Shown one piece after another: positions 5,513-5,531 of a DNA stretch of 5,531 nucleotides. The stretch comes from Deltaproteobacteria bacterium. Its GTDB lineage: Bacteria > Desulfobacterota > Desulfarculia > Adiutricales > Adiutricaceae. Each line of letters opens with the position of its first letter. Positions within the stretch are counted from its first letter, which is position 1. The stretch spans positions 1-5,531 of the forward strand of contig JAITJT010000150.1 of assembly GCA_031278795.1 (NCBI GenBank). Reading direction: 5' to 3'. Under the pieces are notes generated by a model, which saw only the letters and a list, made by a program, of their open reading frames with translations, was not told the origin of the DNA and did not search any database. The position numbers and the translations under genes were made by a program.

Positions 5513-5531
5513 CGCGCCCTTTGAAGCCCTT

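Larger units (their letters stand above)
4905..5531. other. AT-rich 627 bp without a gene
   Basis: No frame of useful length exists on either strand. The right edge allows 12-14 codon readings on the minus strand (for example KGFKGREIVEQF before TAA), too short to call a gene end. Small inverted repeats occur at 5003-5014 (CTACA/TGTAG) and 5314-5331 (TTGTC/GACAA, eight-base loop). The more notable repeats and a promoter motif are listed separately. The character is that of regulatory or spacer DNA. Confidence 0.55.

Overview
The window reads as bacterial DNA from a motile, two-membrane (Gram-negative-type) organism. The evidence is a complete methyl-accepting chemotaxis receptor with a large external sensor, plus a small protein with a signal peptide. 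No marker gene is present, so I cannot place it taxonomically. The base composition is split: the receptor gene is GC-rich (about 70% in one sampled line, lower near the membrane segment), while the small gene and most non-coding DNA are AT-rich (about 37% GC in a sampled line of the small gene).

Layout. Positions 1-908 hold no convincing gene: a possible 15-codon tail of an upstream gene at the left edge, a doubtful reading frame at 157-375 that may be an eroded gene, and a hairpin at 389-419. A GC-rich set of competing inverted repeats (857-909) lies just past the receptor's stop codon. The receptor gene occupies 909-2951 on the minus strand and encodes 680 residues: membrane helix, dCache-like periplasmic sensor, second membrane helix, long coiled-coil signalling domain. 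Its upstream region holds a Shine-Dalgarno site, a leader hairpin, a weak promoter candidate and a run of eight G. Positions 2964-4371 form about 1.4 kb without a believable gene, containing a cluster of inverted repeats (3383-3500) and a 7-bp hairpin at 3895-3915. A second minus-strand gene, 4372-4788, encodes a 138-residue secreted or membrane-anchored protein with four cysteines in the exported part; I do not recognise its family. From 4789 to 5531 the DNA is AT-rich and gene-free, with a tandem 13-bp repeat, an extended -10 promoter motif and a perfect 17-bp palindrome near the right edge.

The two genes are about 1.4 kb apart and are unlikely to share a transcript. Nothing in the sequence links them functionally: one senses a periplasmic ligand and would control the CheA/CheW pathway, the other acts outside the cytoplasm in an unknown role. 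Only about 44% of the window is coding, far below the usual bacterial density. This suggests an eroding or intergenically expanded genome region, though that is inference. I found no complete mobile element, CRISPR array, tRNA or rRNA, and no convincing novel multi-gene system.
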